A stretch of 64,000 bases of DNA from Hyphomicrobiales bacterium (lineage in GTDB: Bacteria > Pseudomonadota > Alphaproteobacteria > Rhizobiales > Rhizobiaceae), in contig UBXM01000004.1 in assembly GCA_900469445.1 (NCBI GenBank), forward strand, positions 319,958-383,957, read 5' to 3'. The notes beneath the pieces were generated by a model, which made no database searches, was not told the DNA's origin, and saw only the letters and a list, made by a program, of their open reading frames with translations. A program made the position numbers and the translations under genes. Shown here in pieces: positions 36,368 through 45,538 of the stretch (positions are counted from its first letter, which is position 1; each line of letters starts with the position of its first letter).

Positions 36368-37915
36368 TTATTCAAGGAAGGTATTCGGATTGACCGGGGT
36401 TGCGTCCTTGCGCACCTCGAAGTGAACCTGCGGACGCTGCGCATCACCGCTCATGCCCGAGGCTGCAAGCGTCTGGCCGCGCGTCACCTTCTGGCCGCGG
36501 GTTACGTTGATGGCGCTGGCGTGGCCGTAAACGGTAACCTTGCCGTCGTCATGGCGTACGAGCACGGTATTGCCGAGCTGCTTCAGGCCGTTGCCTGCAT
36601 AGATGACGACGCCGTTTTCTGCGGCCTTGATCGGCGTGCCTTCCGGTACCGAGATATCGATACCATCGTTACGGCTGCCGTTGACGTTGGATCCGTAGCC
36701 GGCGATCACCGCACCATTGACCGGCCAGCGGTACTTGTCGATGCCGGTGGATTTCGGAGCGATGGAAGCCACGTCGGCCTTCTTCTCGACCTCGCTGAGC
36801 GACGCATTTTCCGCGGCAGCAGGCTTGGACGGAGCAGCAACAGCAGGCTCGACCTTGGCGACAACCGGAGCCGGCTGGGCAGCGGCGGCCTTCGGTGCAG
36901 CCGGCATCTGTTCTGCGGGCTTCTGCGGAACGGAGGCGGTGCGAACCGGATCGGTCGCGACATTGCCGACCTTCAGCGTCTGGCCGATGCGGACTGTGCC
37001 GTCGGTCATGCCGTTTGCAGCCTTCAGCGCATCGACGGAGGTGCCGGTTTCGCGGGCAATCTTGGTCAGCGTATCGCCGGCCTTGACGGTGTAGGTGCCG
37101 CCGAGCGGCTTGCCACCGGGAGGCGTGATCTTGCCGGGTTCCGCCAGCGACTTGTCGCGTGCGGAAGGGAGAACGGCAATCTTCTGCTCCGACTGATTGA
37201 CCGGTGCCGGCACATTTTTCTGCAGGTCGATATCGCCGGCAGCCGTCTTGGCGGAGTTGCGCGCCGGACCGAAGGTCGGAATGACGACCGACTGGCCCGC
37301 GGCAAGCACACCGCCATTGGCCCGGACGATTTCCTTTTCAGGAACGCCATAACGGTTGGCCAGGGTCTTTGCGGTCTCGCCCGGCTTCAGCGTGACGCGC
37401 GGCGCATTGACGGTCGACCAGCCGGACATCGGCTTGACCGTACCGGTCGTCAGATTGTCTGCGTTGCGGACGGGAGCGACGTTCTGCTGCTGCGGGAAAG
37501 GCTGGGCCATGGCCTGCTGGCGCGTCGAAGAGTCGGAACCCGAAACAGGCGGGAGTTCACCCGGAGCGGAAAGCTCGGAACGCTGAACACTGGAAGGAGC
37601 GGAGGCAACACGTGCCGGGGACGAATAGCCGCCCTGAGCCGGATAAGACGGCGCCGAGGCCACGTTATTCGAGCCGTATTGCGGCTGCATGCCCTGAGAC
37701 GAAGAGACATCGCCGCGAGGAACGGGAGCCTGGCCGTATGCGCCGCCACCCTGCCTTTGAGGAATGGACGCCGTCGTCATGTTGTCCGTACCGTCGAACA
37801 GGCCGGAAAAACGCGTGGCGTCGGAACTGCAGCCGGTCGCAGCGCTGGCCAGCAAGGCCGCCGCTGCGAACTTTACAACGGATGTACCGAACTTGGATGA
37901 ACTCTTTAAACGCAT
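36368..37915 (-). CDS. LysM/LytM (M23-like) lipoprotein, NlpD-like, predicted inactive
   Basis: A 515-aa lipoprotein: lipobox AATGC (Cys near 29), a long Pro/Gln/Ser region, two LysM domains (TLKPGETAKTLANRYGVPEK near 170, and YTVKAGDTLTKIARETGTSV near 280) and a C-terminal LytM domain. The usual HxxxD ligand site reads NDGIDIS (His replaced by Asn), and the terminal HxH reads QVH. Lost metal ligands are known in EnvC and NlpD, which activate amidases without cutting. I infer a murein-binding amidase activator. It follows pcm on the same strand, with a gap of about 120 bases. Confidence 0.87.
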   Translation of the reverse strand: MRLKSSSKFGTSVVKFAAAALLASAATGCSSDATRFSGLFDGTDNMTTASIPQRQGGGAYGQAPVPRGDVSSSQGMQPQYGSNNVASAPSYPAQGGYSSPARVASAPSSVQRSELSAPGELPPVSGSDSSTRQQAMAQPFPQQQNVAPVRNADNLTTGTVKPMSGWSTVNAPRVTLKPGETAKTLANRYGVPEKEIVRANGGVLAAGQSVVIPTFGPARNSAKTAAGDIDLQKNVPAPVNQSEQKIAVLPSARDKSLAEPGKITPPGGKPLGGTYTVKAGDTLTKIARETGTSVDALKAANGMTDGTVRIGQTLKVGNVATDPVRTASVPQKPAEQMPAAPKAAAAQPAPVVAKVEPAVAAPSKPAAAENASLSEVEKKADVASIAPKSTGIDKYRWPVNGAVIAGYGSNVNGSRNDGIDISVPEGTPIKAAENGVVIYAGNGLKQLGNTVLVRHDDGKVTVYGHASAINVTRGQKVTRGQTLAASGMSGDAQRPQVHFEVRKDATPVNPNTFLE

Positions 37916-38039
37916 TGACTCGACCTACTCATGACGCAACCATCATGAGGATCATTAAAACCCGTTAGTCTTACTGGGTGGTTAAAGCACCGCACCAAAA
38001 GTCAGCATTTTGTCAAATTGCTAACCATGCCGGTCGCAT

Positions 38040-38681
38040 TCAGAGCGCGGCGGCGATATGCGGAACCATTGGAAGATAAGGGGCCGGGAAGAGATCTTCG
38101 CGCTCGAAACGGCTGCCGGTCTTTGTCAGACGCGTCATCAGGCATGTTTCGTCATCAAGGATGATCGGAGCGATCATCGAGCCGCCATGGGTCAGCTGCT
38201 CGGCATAAAAACGCGGCAAGGCGGTAAAGGCCGCCGTGACGAAAATGCGGTCGAACGTGCCCTCGCCCGGCAGACCGTTGCTGCCATCGGCCTGCCTGAT
38301 AATGACATTGCGAAGCCCGAGGGCATCCATCCGCGCATTGGCGGCAGTGACGAGCGTGCGATAGCGCTCGACGGTCGTCACCCGTTCGGCGATTCGTCCC
38401 ATAACGGCGGCAGTGAAACCGCTGCCTGTGCCGATTTCGAGCACACGGTGGCCGGGCTTCACCTGCAGGCGATGCAGAAGCCGGACGGCGAGATCGGCGC
38501 CCTCCATGAAAGCGCCGCAGTCGATCGGGATCGTGCGGCTGGAATAGGCTTCCTCGGAAAGCGGAGCCGGTACGAACTGGGAGCGAGGCGTCTGCTCTAC
38601 GGCGGTCAGGAGGTCGAGATCGGAAATACCCTCGGCCCGCAGCCGCAGGACGAGCGCAGCAAATCCCTCTTTCTCGACCAT
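38040..38681 (-). CDS. pcm: Protein-L-isoaspartate O-methyltransferase
   Basis: Repairs isoaspartate residues in ageing proteins using S-adenosylmethionine. The SAM-binding motif is VLEIGTGSGFTAAVMGRI (about residue 84), preceded by RTIPIDCGAFMEGADLAVRL. The 213-aa length is normal. The ATG at 38681 starts eight bases after the surE stop; a TTG at 38693 would overlap it. A second Pcm-type gene lies at 60178-60831. Gene order surE-pcm followed by an NlpD-like gene is conserved in many proteobacteria (there with rpoS in gammaproteobacteria). Confidence 0.92.
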   Translation of the reverse strand: MVEKEGFAALVLRLRAEGISDLDLLTAVEQTPRSQFVPAPLSEEAYSSRTIPIDCGAFMEGADLAVRLLHRLQVKPGHRVLEIGTGSGFTAAVMGRIAERVTTVERYRTLVTAANARMDALGLRNVIIRQADGSNGLPGEGTFDRIFVTAAFTALPRFYAEQLTHGGSMIAPIILDDETCLMTRLTKTGSRFEREDLFPAPYLPMVPHIAAAL

Positions 38682-38689
38682 TCCAGTTT

Positions 38690-39460
38690 TCAACCGGCGA
38701 CTCCAAATCCCAGTGCGGATGCGAGACGATCCTGAACCGAATAATCGGTCAGGTCCAGCTTTAGCGGCGTCACGGAAATCTTGTTTTGCTTGAGCGCCTG
38801 GATATCCGTCCCGTCACGGAAATTGCCTTTCCGCTCCGAGAACTTCAGCCAGTAATAAGGCCGGCCGCGGCCGTCCTCGCGGGCATCGATCATCAGGCCG
38901 AAATCGAGCTTGCCCTGGGATGTCACCTCGACGCCCTTGACGTCTTCCGGCGCGCAATGGGGGAAGTTGACGTTGAGGAAGGTTCCGTCCGGAAGCTCCA
39001 CTTCGATCAGCTTGCGCAGCAGGTCTGCCGCGTGAGTTTCGGCGACTTCCCAAGGCGTGAAGCGGCCATTGTCCTTGCGGGCTGCCTGACTGACGGCGAT
39101 CGAACGCACGCCTTGAAGCGTGCCCTCAATGGCGCCGGCAACGGTACCAGAATAGGTTACGTCGTCGGCCATGTTGGCGCCGTCGTTGATGCCGGACAAT
39201 ACGAGATCCGGCTTGCCGTCCATGATCTCGCTGATCGCCATGATGACGCAATCGGTCGGCGTGCCGCGCAGCGCGTAACGCTTGTCGTCGATCTTCCTCA
39301 GCCGCAGCGGCTCGGACAGGGTCAGCGAATGCGCAAGACCGCTCTGGTCCGTCTCCGGCGCAACGATCCAGACATCATCGGAAATGGTGCGGGCGATCCG
39401 TTCCAGGACACCGAGACCTTCCGCGTGAATACCGTCATCGTTGGTGAGGAGGATGCGCAT
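38690..39460 (-). CDS. surE: 5'/3'-nucleotidase SurE
   Basis: A metal-dependent survival phosphatase. The N-terminal motif [20 protein letters not shown] carries the catalytic Asp-Asp, and [20 protein letters not shown] is the second conserved block. 256 aa. serS ends about 11 bases upstream, and pcm begins about 8 bases downstream, so serS-surE-pcm are probably one transcript. Strong match to the family over its whole length. Confidence 0.95.
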   Translation of the reverse strand: MRILLTNDDGIHAEGLGVLERIARTISDDVWIVAPETDQSGLAHSLTLSEPLRLRKIDDKRYALRGTPTDCVIMAISEIMDGKPDLVLSGINDGANMADDVTYSGTVAGAIEGTLQGVRSIAVSQAARKDNGRFTPWEVAETHAADLLRKLIEVELPDGTFLNVNFPHCAPEDVKGVEVTSQGKLDFGLMIDAREDGRGRPYYWLKFSERKGNFRDGTDIQALKQNKISVTPLKLDLTDYSVQDRLASALGFGVAG

Positions 39461-39471
39461 TCTGTCTGTCC

Positions 39472-40752
39472 TTATGCCTTTTCGATTCGGGTCAGGCCGC
39501 CCATGTAGGGCAGAAGCGCATCCGGGATCGTGACGGAACCGTCTTCGTTCAGGTAATTTTCCAGAACCGCGATCAGGCAGCGACCGACGGCAGTGCCCGA
39601 ACCGTTCAGCGTGTGAACGAAACGCAGCGCCTTCTCATCCTTGACGCGATAACGGGCGTTCATGCGACGGCCCTGGAAATCGCCGCAGACCGAGCAGGAC
39701 GAGATTTCGCGATAGGCATCCTGACCCGGCAGCCAGACCTCGATATCGTAGGTCTTGCGCGCGCCGAAGCCCATGTCGCCGGTGCAGAGCGTCATGGTGC
39801 GGAAATGCAGGCCAAGACGCTTCAGAACGTTTTCGGCGCATTCCGTCATGCGTTCATGCTCGGCAATCGAGCTTTCGGCATCAGTGATCGACACGAGTTC
39901 GCATTTCCAGAACTGGTGCTGGCGCAACATGCCGCGCGTATCGCGACCGGCCGAACCGGCTTCCGAACGGAAGGACGGGGTGAGCGCGGTGAAGCGCAAG
40001 GGCAGCCTTTCCTGCTCCAGCGTTTCGGCCGAGACAAGGTTGGTCAGCGTCACTTCGGCGGTCGGGATGAGGTAGCGGCCGTCCGTGGTCTTGAACAGGT
40101 CTTCCTCGAATTTCGGCAGCTGGCCGGTGCCATACATGGCATCTGCCTTGACCATCAGCGGCGAGGAGACTTCCGTATAACCGTGCTCCATCGTGTGCAT
40201 ATCAAGCATGAACTGGCCGAGCGCACGTTCCAGACGGGCCAACTGGCTGGTCAGAACCGTGAACCGCGCGCCCGAAAGCTTCGAGGCACGATCGAAATCC
40301 ATATAGCCGAGCGCTTCGCCGATATCGAAATGCTCCTTGGCCGGATGGTTCCAGCGGGGCTTTTCGCCAACGACATGCTTGACCACATTGCCGCTCTCGT
40401 CTTCGCCGACCGGCACGTCATCGAGCGGAATGTTGGGAAGACGCGACAGCGCATCATCGAGCGCGGCAATTGCCTCGCGCTCTTCCTGCTCCGCGGCAGG
40501 CATGGTTTCCTTGATCTCGGCGACCTCTGCCTTGAGCTTTTCAGCCAGTTCGAGGTTCTTCTGCGCCATCGCCGCGCCGATCTCCTTGGAGGCGGCGTTG
40601 CGGCGGGACTGCATGTCCTGAAGTTTCTGGATTATACTGCGGCGGCGCTCATCCATCGCCACGAGTTCGGCCGCCATCGGCCCTGCACCGCGCTTTGCAA
40701 GCGCATCGTCGAGAGCCTGTTCGTTTTCACGAATCCATTTGATATCAAGCAT
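39472..40752 (-). CDS. serS: Seryl-tRNA synthetase
   Basis: Class II synthetase of 426 aa. The N-terminal long-arm coiled coil (residues 30-105, charged and Ala-rich) grips tRNA-Ser. Motif 2 includes [15 protein letters not shown] then [12 protein letters not shown], and motif 3 is [18 protein letters not shown] near the C-terminus. It lies between the tat genes and surE on the same strand. The gap to tatC is about 50 bases. Confidence 0.97.
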   Translation of the reverse strand: MLDIKWIRENEQALDDALAKRGAGPMAAELVAMDERRRSIIQKLQDMQSRRNAASKEIGAAMAQKNLELAEKLKAEVAEIKETMPAAEQEEREAIAALDDALSRLPNIPLDDVPVGEDESGNVVKHVVGEKPRWNHPAKEHFDIGEALGYMDFDRASKLSGARFTVLTSQLARLERALGQFMLDMHTMEHGYTEVSSPLMVKADAMYGTGQLPKFEEDLFKTTDGRYLIPTAEVTLTNLVSAETLEQERLPLRFTALTPSFRSEAGSAGRDTRGMLRQHQFWKCELVSITDAESSIAEHERMTECAENVLKRLGLHFRTMTLCTGDMGFGARKTYDIEVWLPGQDAYREISSCSVCGDFQGRRMNARYRVKDEKALRFVHTLNGSGTAVGRCLIAVLENYLNEDGSVTIPDALLPYMGGLTRIEKA

Positions 40753-40803
40753 AGTCCCTAGCCTTCAACGCGAGATGCCGCGCGCATCAGGCCAGGAAAA
40801 TCC

Positions 40804-41625
40804 TCAAGCCTTATCGGTCTCGGCGACGTCCGAAGACGATTCTGCAGTCTCAGAATCCTCACGTCGCTTGCGCTCAACGAGTCGCGCGGCATAGATGGAA
40901 ATCTCGTAGAGAATGATGGTCGGTATAGCAAGACCGATCTGAGACATCGGATCCGGCGGCGTCAGAACCGCGGCGACGACGAAGGCGATGACGATCGCGT
41001 ATTTGCGCTTTTCCCTCAGCCAGTCGCTGGTGAGGAGCCCGACACGGGCAAGCAGCGTGGTCACCACCGGCAGCTGGAAAACCAGGCCGAAGGACAGGAC
41101 CAGCGTCATGATCAGGCTGAGATATTCCGAGACCCGCGGCAGAAGCGAAATTGCCACCTCGCCATCACCGCCCGCCTGCTGCATGGCGAGGAAGAACCAC
41201 ATGACCATGGGTGTGAAGAAGAAATAGACCAGCGCGCCGCCCATCAGGAACAGGATCGGCGAAGCAATCAGGAACGGCAGAAAGGCCGAGCGTTCGTTCT
41301 TGTAGAGGCCGGGCGCGACAAACTTGTAGATCTGCGAGGCGATCACCGGAAAGGCGATGACCAGCGCACCGAACATTGCCACCTTTACCTGGGTGAAGAA
41401 GAATTCCTGCGGCGCGGTGTAGATGAGTTCGGACTTGGTTACGTCCAGTCCCGCCCAGACGACGGCCCACTTGTAGGGAACGACGAGCAGGTTGAACAAC
41501 TGCTTGGCGAAAAAGAAGCAACAGACAAAGGCGACGAAGAATGCGCCGATCGCCCACATCAGCCGTGTGCGCAGCTCCATCAGGTGTTCGATAAGCGGCT
41601 GCGGCTTGTCCTCGTAGTCGCTCAT
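40804..41625 (-). CDS. tatC: Sec-independent translocase subunit TatC
   Basis: A 273-aa protein with six transmembrane helices, the core receptor of the Tat pathway for folded proteins. Family N-terminus QPLIEHLMELRTRLMWAIGA and the conserved FAPLFF-like block (FPVIASQIYKFVAPGLYKNE) are present. The charged tail (KRREDSETAESSSDVAET) is longer than in E. coli. Its ATG overlaps the tatB stop codon as ATGA. Confidence 0.97.
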   Translation of the reverse strand: MSDYEDKPQPLIEHLMELRTRLMWAIGAFFVAFVCCFFFAKQLFNLLVVPYKWAVVWAGLDVTKSELIYTAPQEFFFTQVKVAMFGALVIAFPVIASQIYKFVAPGLYKNERSAFLPFLIASPILFLMGGALVYFFFTPMVMWFFLAMQQAGGDGEVAISLLPRVSEYLSLIMTLVLSFGLVFQLPVVTTLLARVGLLTSDWLREKRKYAIVIAFVVAAVLTPPDPMSQIGLAIPTIILYEISIYAARLVERKRREDSETAESSSDVAETDKA

Positions 41626-42446
41626 GCTTCGTCCTTCGGCGTATCAGTCTTTTTGGCCACGCGCTTGCGGGCGGGCGTCTTGGCAACCGGCGCGTCACTC
41701 ACGACGGATGCGGTCTCGGCAGCCTTTTTCGGTACCGCCTTCGCCCGCTTGGGCTTGTCGGCGGCAGGAGCTGCTTCGGCGATCGTCTTGCCGGAGGTGG
41801 CGGAGGCCTTGACCGACCTGCTGCGCGCCTTGGTTTCTCCCTCGGCCTTCACCGGGGCCTTGCGCGGTGCGCGAGGCCTTGCAGCCGAAGGCTCGGCCTT
41901 GGCCGTTGCAGCGGCGGCAACCGCAGCGGGGGTAGCGGCGGCAGCCTTGTTATCGGCAACTGCCGGTGCCTGCGTCACGGGTGCAGCAGCGGCAGCCGGA
42001 GCCTTGGTTGCAGCAGCAGCCGGCTCGACACTTGGCGGAACCTCAGGAGAGGAAGAAACCGGCTCTGCACCCTCGATGGCATGCTGCGCTTCGGCATCCG
42101 CGGGAGAAAGCGTACTTGCATTCTCCGCGAGAGGATTGGGAAACTCGGTCGCCTTCTGCAGATCGGCCTTGATGTCCTGCCCCATCTGCCTCAACGGATT
42201 GATCGCGTCGCGCAGAGCATTGGTCGGATTGAGCTTTTGCGCATCCGAAATGGTCTTGCGAACATCGTCCATATCCGCTTCGCGCAACGCTTCATCGAAC
42301 TGCGCGCGAAAATCGCCGGCCATCTTGCGGAAGTTGGCCGTCATCTTGCCGAACGCCCGGATCATTGGCGGCAGATCCTTGGGACCAACCACGACGATAA
42401 GTACGACCGCAATGACGAGCAGTTCGGTCCAACCGATATCAAACAT
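41622..42446 (-). CDS. tatB: Sec-independent translocase subunit TatB
   Basis: Partner of TatC in binding twin-arginine signal peptides. N-terminal helix (FDIGWTELLVIAVVLIVVVG with the GPKDLPPMIR hinge) and amphipathic helix (FRKMAGDFRAQFDEALREAD). The rest of the 274 aa is a very long Ala/Pro/Lys-rich tail, ending KTDTPKDEA, well beyond the 170 aa of E. coli TatB. Downstream of tatA and overlapping tatC. Confidence 0.93.
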   Translation of the reverse strand: MFDIGWTELLVIAVVLIVVVGPKDLPPMIRAFGKMTANFRKMAGDFRAQFDEALREADMDDVRKTISDAQKLNPTNALRDAINPLRQMGQDIKADLQKATEFPNPLAENASTLSPADAEAQHAIEGAEPVSSSPEVPPSVEPAAAATKAPAAAAAPVTQAPAVADNKAAAATPAAVAAAATAKAEPSAARPRAPRKAPVKAEGETKARSRSVKASATSGKTIAEAAPAADKPKRAKAVPKKAAETASVVSDAPVAKTPARKRVAKKTDTPKDEA

Positions 42447-42479
42447 GCAACGAAGCTCCTGAAGCCCCCTGCCCGATCA

Positions 42480-42692
42480 TTAGGACCGGGTGGTTTCCTT
42501 CGCCTCGTCAGCCTTGTGGTCGACGGTCTTCGCAGTGGTCGTTTCCGGAGCGTCTTCGTCGGTCATGCCCTTCTTGAAGCTCTTGATGCCCTTTGCGACG
42601 TCGCCCATCAATTCCGGAATCTTGCCACGCCCGAACAAGACGAGCACGATGACCAGAACGATCAGCCAATGCCACACACTGAAAGAACCCAT
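42480..42692 (-). CDS. tatA: Sec-independent translocase subunit TatA
   Basis: A 70-aa pore-forming Tat component: one transmembrane helix ([20 protein letters not shown]), the [12 protein letters not shown] hinge, amphipathic helix with the family GIKSFKKGM box, then a polar tail. It opens the tatABC operon, with about 150 bases upstream before scpB. That upstream gap is AT-rich and presumably holds its promoter. Confidence 0.97.
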   Translation of the reverse strand: MGSFSVWHWLIVLVIVLVLFGRGKIPELMGDVAKGIKSFKKGMTDEDAPETTTAKTVDHKADEAKETTRS

Positions 42693-42846
42693 TAGTTCAA
42701 CTCCAAATTCGAATTAGTCCCCGATGTAAGCGTTTTGCAGTGCTTTTTCAAACACCAAAATTGCATGATACATCTGTAATCACGCGCTCGTTAGCGCCAT
42801 GCGGGATGATTGATCGCCCATACACGTTTTGCGATCCATTACGAAC

Positions 42847-43575
42847 CTAATCGTCGGAAGCGCCACCGGGGCTGAGCAGACCGAGTTCCTCGAGATCGAG
42901 CTGGGTAATGGGATCTTCTTCATCCGAAAGATCCGTGTCCGCCCCCGGCATGGGAATATGGAAACCGGGCGGAATGCGACCGCTCAACAGGCCGGCACCC
43001 TTCAGTTCTTCCAGGCCCGGAAGATCGCGCAATTCCTCGATACCGAAATGATCGAGGAAATCGGTCGTGGTGCCGAGCGTGACAGGCCGCCCCGGCGACC
43101 GCCTGCGGCCGCGAAAACGCACCCAGCCGGCTTCCATCAGCACATCGAGCGTGCCCTTGGACGTCTGAACGCCGCGGATATCCTCGATTTCGGCACGGGT
43201 TACGGGCTGGTGATAGGCGATGATCGCCAGAACCTCCAGCGCCGCGCGCGACAGCTTCCTGACTTCGTTGTCGTCCTTGCGGATGACAAAGGAAAGATCG
43301 GGCGCGGTGCGGAAAGCCCAACGGTCCGCCATGCGCACAAGATTGACGCCACGCCCGGCATAGTTTTCGGCAAGCCGCGACAGCAGGGCGGCAATATCCG
43401 TTCCGCGTGGCAGCCTGTCGGCCAGAAAGCTCTCGGGAACCGGCTCTGCCGAGGCGAAGATCAACGCCTCGGCGATACGCTCGGCTTCTAGGTCGGAAAA
43501 TGGTGCATTCTGCCCATCTTCCGCATCATGAGCAGAATCCATATTTGCTTCCATCTCGTCGGTAACGGAGGTCAT
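42847..43575 (-). CDS. scpB: Segregation and condensation protein B
   Basis: Kleisin-partner subunit of the SMC-ScpAB condensin. Two winged-helix domains can be placed: ERIAEALIFASAEPVPESFL near residue 31 and VLAIIAYHQPVTRAEIEDIR near 115, then GRPVTLGTTTDFLDHFGIEE. 242 aa with an acidic end. Its ATG overlaps the scpA stop codon (ATGA). The tat genes follow at 42692. Confidence 0.94.
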   Translation of the reverse strand: MTSVTDEMEANMDSAHDAEDGQNAPFSDLEAERIAEALIFASAEPVPESFLADRLPRGTDIAALLSRLAENYAGRGVNLVRMADRWAFRTAPDLSFVIRKDDNEVRKLSRAALEVLAIIAYHQPVTRAEIEDIRGVQTSKGTLDVLMEAGWVRFRGRRRSPGRPVTLGTTTDFLDHFGIEELRDLPGLEELKGAGLLSGRIPPGFHIPMPGADTDLSDEEDPITQLDLEELGLLSPGGASDD

Positions 43576-44375
43576 TCGCCACCTCCCTGCACCGCATCTG
43601 GACGCGAACGATTGCCGCCGCGAAGGTAGATCGGCTGGAAGGCGCCATCCTGGCGCATTTCGAGCTTGCCCTCGCGCACGAGTTCCAGCGAGGCCGCAAA
43701 GGCGCTGGCCGTCGCCGTCACCCGGTCTTCCGGCGGCAGATAGGGAAGCAGATAGGTCTGCAGCGCCGTCCAGTCGGCAATCTCGCCCAGCATGCGCGTC
43801 AGTAGTTCGCGCGCGTCGACCAGCGACCAGACTTTGCGCCTTTCGATCGTCACCTGGGTAATTGCCGTGCGCTGCCGCAGATTGGCGTAGGCGGAGAGAA
43901 GATCGTAGAGGCTCGCATCATAGGCGGACTGAACACGATGCGGGATATGTTCGGGCGCGCCGCGGGCAAAGACGTCACGGCCTAGCCGGTTGCGATTGAC
44001 GAGCTGGCTTGCCGCTTCGCGCATCGCCTCAAGGCGCCGGAGACGAAAGGCGAGCGTCGCGGCCATCTCCTCACCGGTCGGCCCATCGTCGACCTTGACC
44101 TGCTGCGGGATGAGCAGCCGCGACTTCAGATAGGCGAGCCAGGCCGCCATCACCAGATAGTCGGCGGCGAGCTCGATACGCACGCGCCGCGCGCTGTCGA
44201 CGAAGAGGAGATACTGTTCCGCAAGCGCCAGAACGGAGATGCGCGACAGATCCACCTTCTGGCTGCGGGCCAAATGCAGAAGCAGATCGAGCGGACCTTC
44301 GAAACCGGCCACGTCGATGACGAGCGCGGGATCATCGGCAGCACGTTCGGAAACGTCCTGCCAGAGCTTGTCCAT
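43572..44375 (-). CDS. scpA: Segregation and condensation protein A
   Basis: Kleisin of bacterial condensin. The family opening (VAGFEGPLDLLLHLARSQKV) lies just after the start, and YLVMAAWLAYLKSRLLIPQ follows. 267 aa from the ATG at 44375; a TTG at 44408 is in frame but has no good ribosome site. It overlaps scpB. nagZ precedes it with about 70 bases between. Confidence 0.93.
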   Translation of the reverse strand: MDKLWQDVSERAADDPALVIDVAGFEGPLDLLLHLARSQKVDLSRISVLALAEQYLLFVDSARRVRIELAADYLVMAAWLAYLKSRLLIPQQVKVDDGPTGEEMAATLAFRLRRLEAMREAASQLVNRNRLGRDVFARGAPEHIPHRVQSAYDASLYDLLSAYANLRQRTAITQVTIERRKVWSLVDARELLTRMLGEIADWTALQTYLLPYLPPEDRVTATASAFAASLELVREGKLEMRQDGAFQPIYLRGGNRSRPDAVQGGGE

Positions 44376-44444
44376 CGGAATGGCGCCCTGCCCCGAATTC
44401 ACCGCCAAACCAGTTCACCTCTCTCGTTCGGCGGTTCGCGCCTG

Positions 44445-45461
44445 TCAGGCGACCGCCATCATCTCATGGAATTCTGCACGCAGGGTCTGTTCGTCGGACG
44501 CATCCGGCGCTGCAAAGCCGCGCTCGACGGCCTCGGCGCGCTGCAAGGCCTTGCCGGACAAAGGCACGACTTCCCTTACCACTGCCTTCATTTCGTCCAT
44601 CAGGCCGTTGCAATGCAAGACTATATCGCAACCTCCCCCCATGATTCGTGCGGCACGTTCGCCGATCGTGCCCTTCAGGGCGTTCATCGAGGTATCGTCG
44701 GAGACCAGCAGGCCATCGAAACCGATATGGCCGCGAATGACCTCTTCGATCACCACCGAAGAAATCGTCGCCGGATCACGATCATCATAAGCGGTGAAAA
44801 CGATATGCGCGCTCATCGCCATCAACTCATCCTTCATCGCGACGAACGGTACGAAGTCATGCGCTTCGAGTTCGGCACGCGAGGCGGTGACGACCGGCAG
44901 TTCATGATGCGAATCGGCCATGCCGCGACCGTGGCCCGGCATGTGTTTCATGATCGGCAGCATGCCGCCGGCCTTCAGGCCTTCGGCCGCGGCCTTGCCC
45001 ATGTCCGCCACGGCCCTCGGGTCAAAGCCATAGGCGCGATCACCAATGACGTTGCTCGCGCCCTCGACCGGCACATCCAGGACGGGAAGGCAATCGACCG
45101 TCACGCCGAGTTTCATGAGGTCGAATGCGTGCAGGCGCGACATCAGCCAGGCGGCGCGCAGACCCTTCTGCCTGTCCTGCCGGTAGATTTCGCCGAGTGC
45201 TGCAGCCGAAGGATAACGCTCGATCATCGGCGGGCGAATGCGCTGTACGCGACCGCCCTCCTGATCGATGAGAACCGGCGCATCGGGCCGTCCGACCGCA
45301 TCGCGCATCGAAGCCACGAGATCGGCGATCTGAGGAAGCTCTACGCAATTGCGGGCGAAGAGAATGAAGCCCCAGGGGCGTTCATCACGATAAAGCGCGA
45401 TCTCGTCGGCAGTCAGCGTCGCGCCACTGGCGCCGAGAATCATGGATTTCGAAACACTCAT
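44445..45461 (-). CDS. nagZ: Beta-N-acetylhexosaminidase NagZ
   Basis: Glycoside hydrolase family 3 enzyme of cytosolic muropeptide recycling, cutting GlcNAc from anhydro-muropeptides. The catalytic signature IMKHMPGHGRGMADSHHELP (near 165) is intact, and the general acid loop follows; SDDTSMNALKG is the conserved Asp nucleophile region. 338 aa. It is placed between the SPOR gene and scpA, as in other rhizobia. Muropeptide recycling can influence beta-lactamase induction; no ampC is in the window. Confidence 0.94.
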   Translation of the reverse strand: MSVSKSMILGASGATLTADEIALYRDERPWGFILFARNCVELPQIADLVASMRDAVGRPDAPVLIDQEGGRVQRIRPPMIERYPSAAALGEIYRQDRQKGLRAAWLMSRLHAFDLMKLGVTVDCLPVLDVPVEGASNVIGDRAYGFDPRAVADMGKAAAEGLKAGGMLPIMKHMPGHGRGMADSHHELPVVTASRAELEAHDFVPFVAMKDELMAMSAHIVFTAYDDRDPATISSVVIEEVIRGHIGFDGLLVSDDTSMNALKGTIGERAARIMGGGCDIVLHCNGLMDEMKAVVREVVPLSGKALQRAEAVERGFAAPDASDEQTLRAEFHEMMAVA

Positions 45462-45492
45462 TTGAAGTTACCCGATGTGATGATGACCCAAC

Positions 45493-45518
45493 GAAAAACG
45501 GGGCGCCGAGCGCCCCGT
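45493..45518 (-). terminator. Terminator of the SPOR-protein gene
   Basis: ACGGGGCGC-CGA-GCGCCCCGT, followed on the minus strand by a T run (from CGAAAAA). It separates the SPOR gene from nagZ, so the latter needs its own promoter. Confidence 0.82.
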
Positions 45519-45538
45519 CTGTTTCGGCTTGATTTGGT

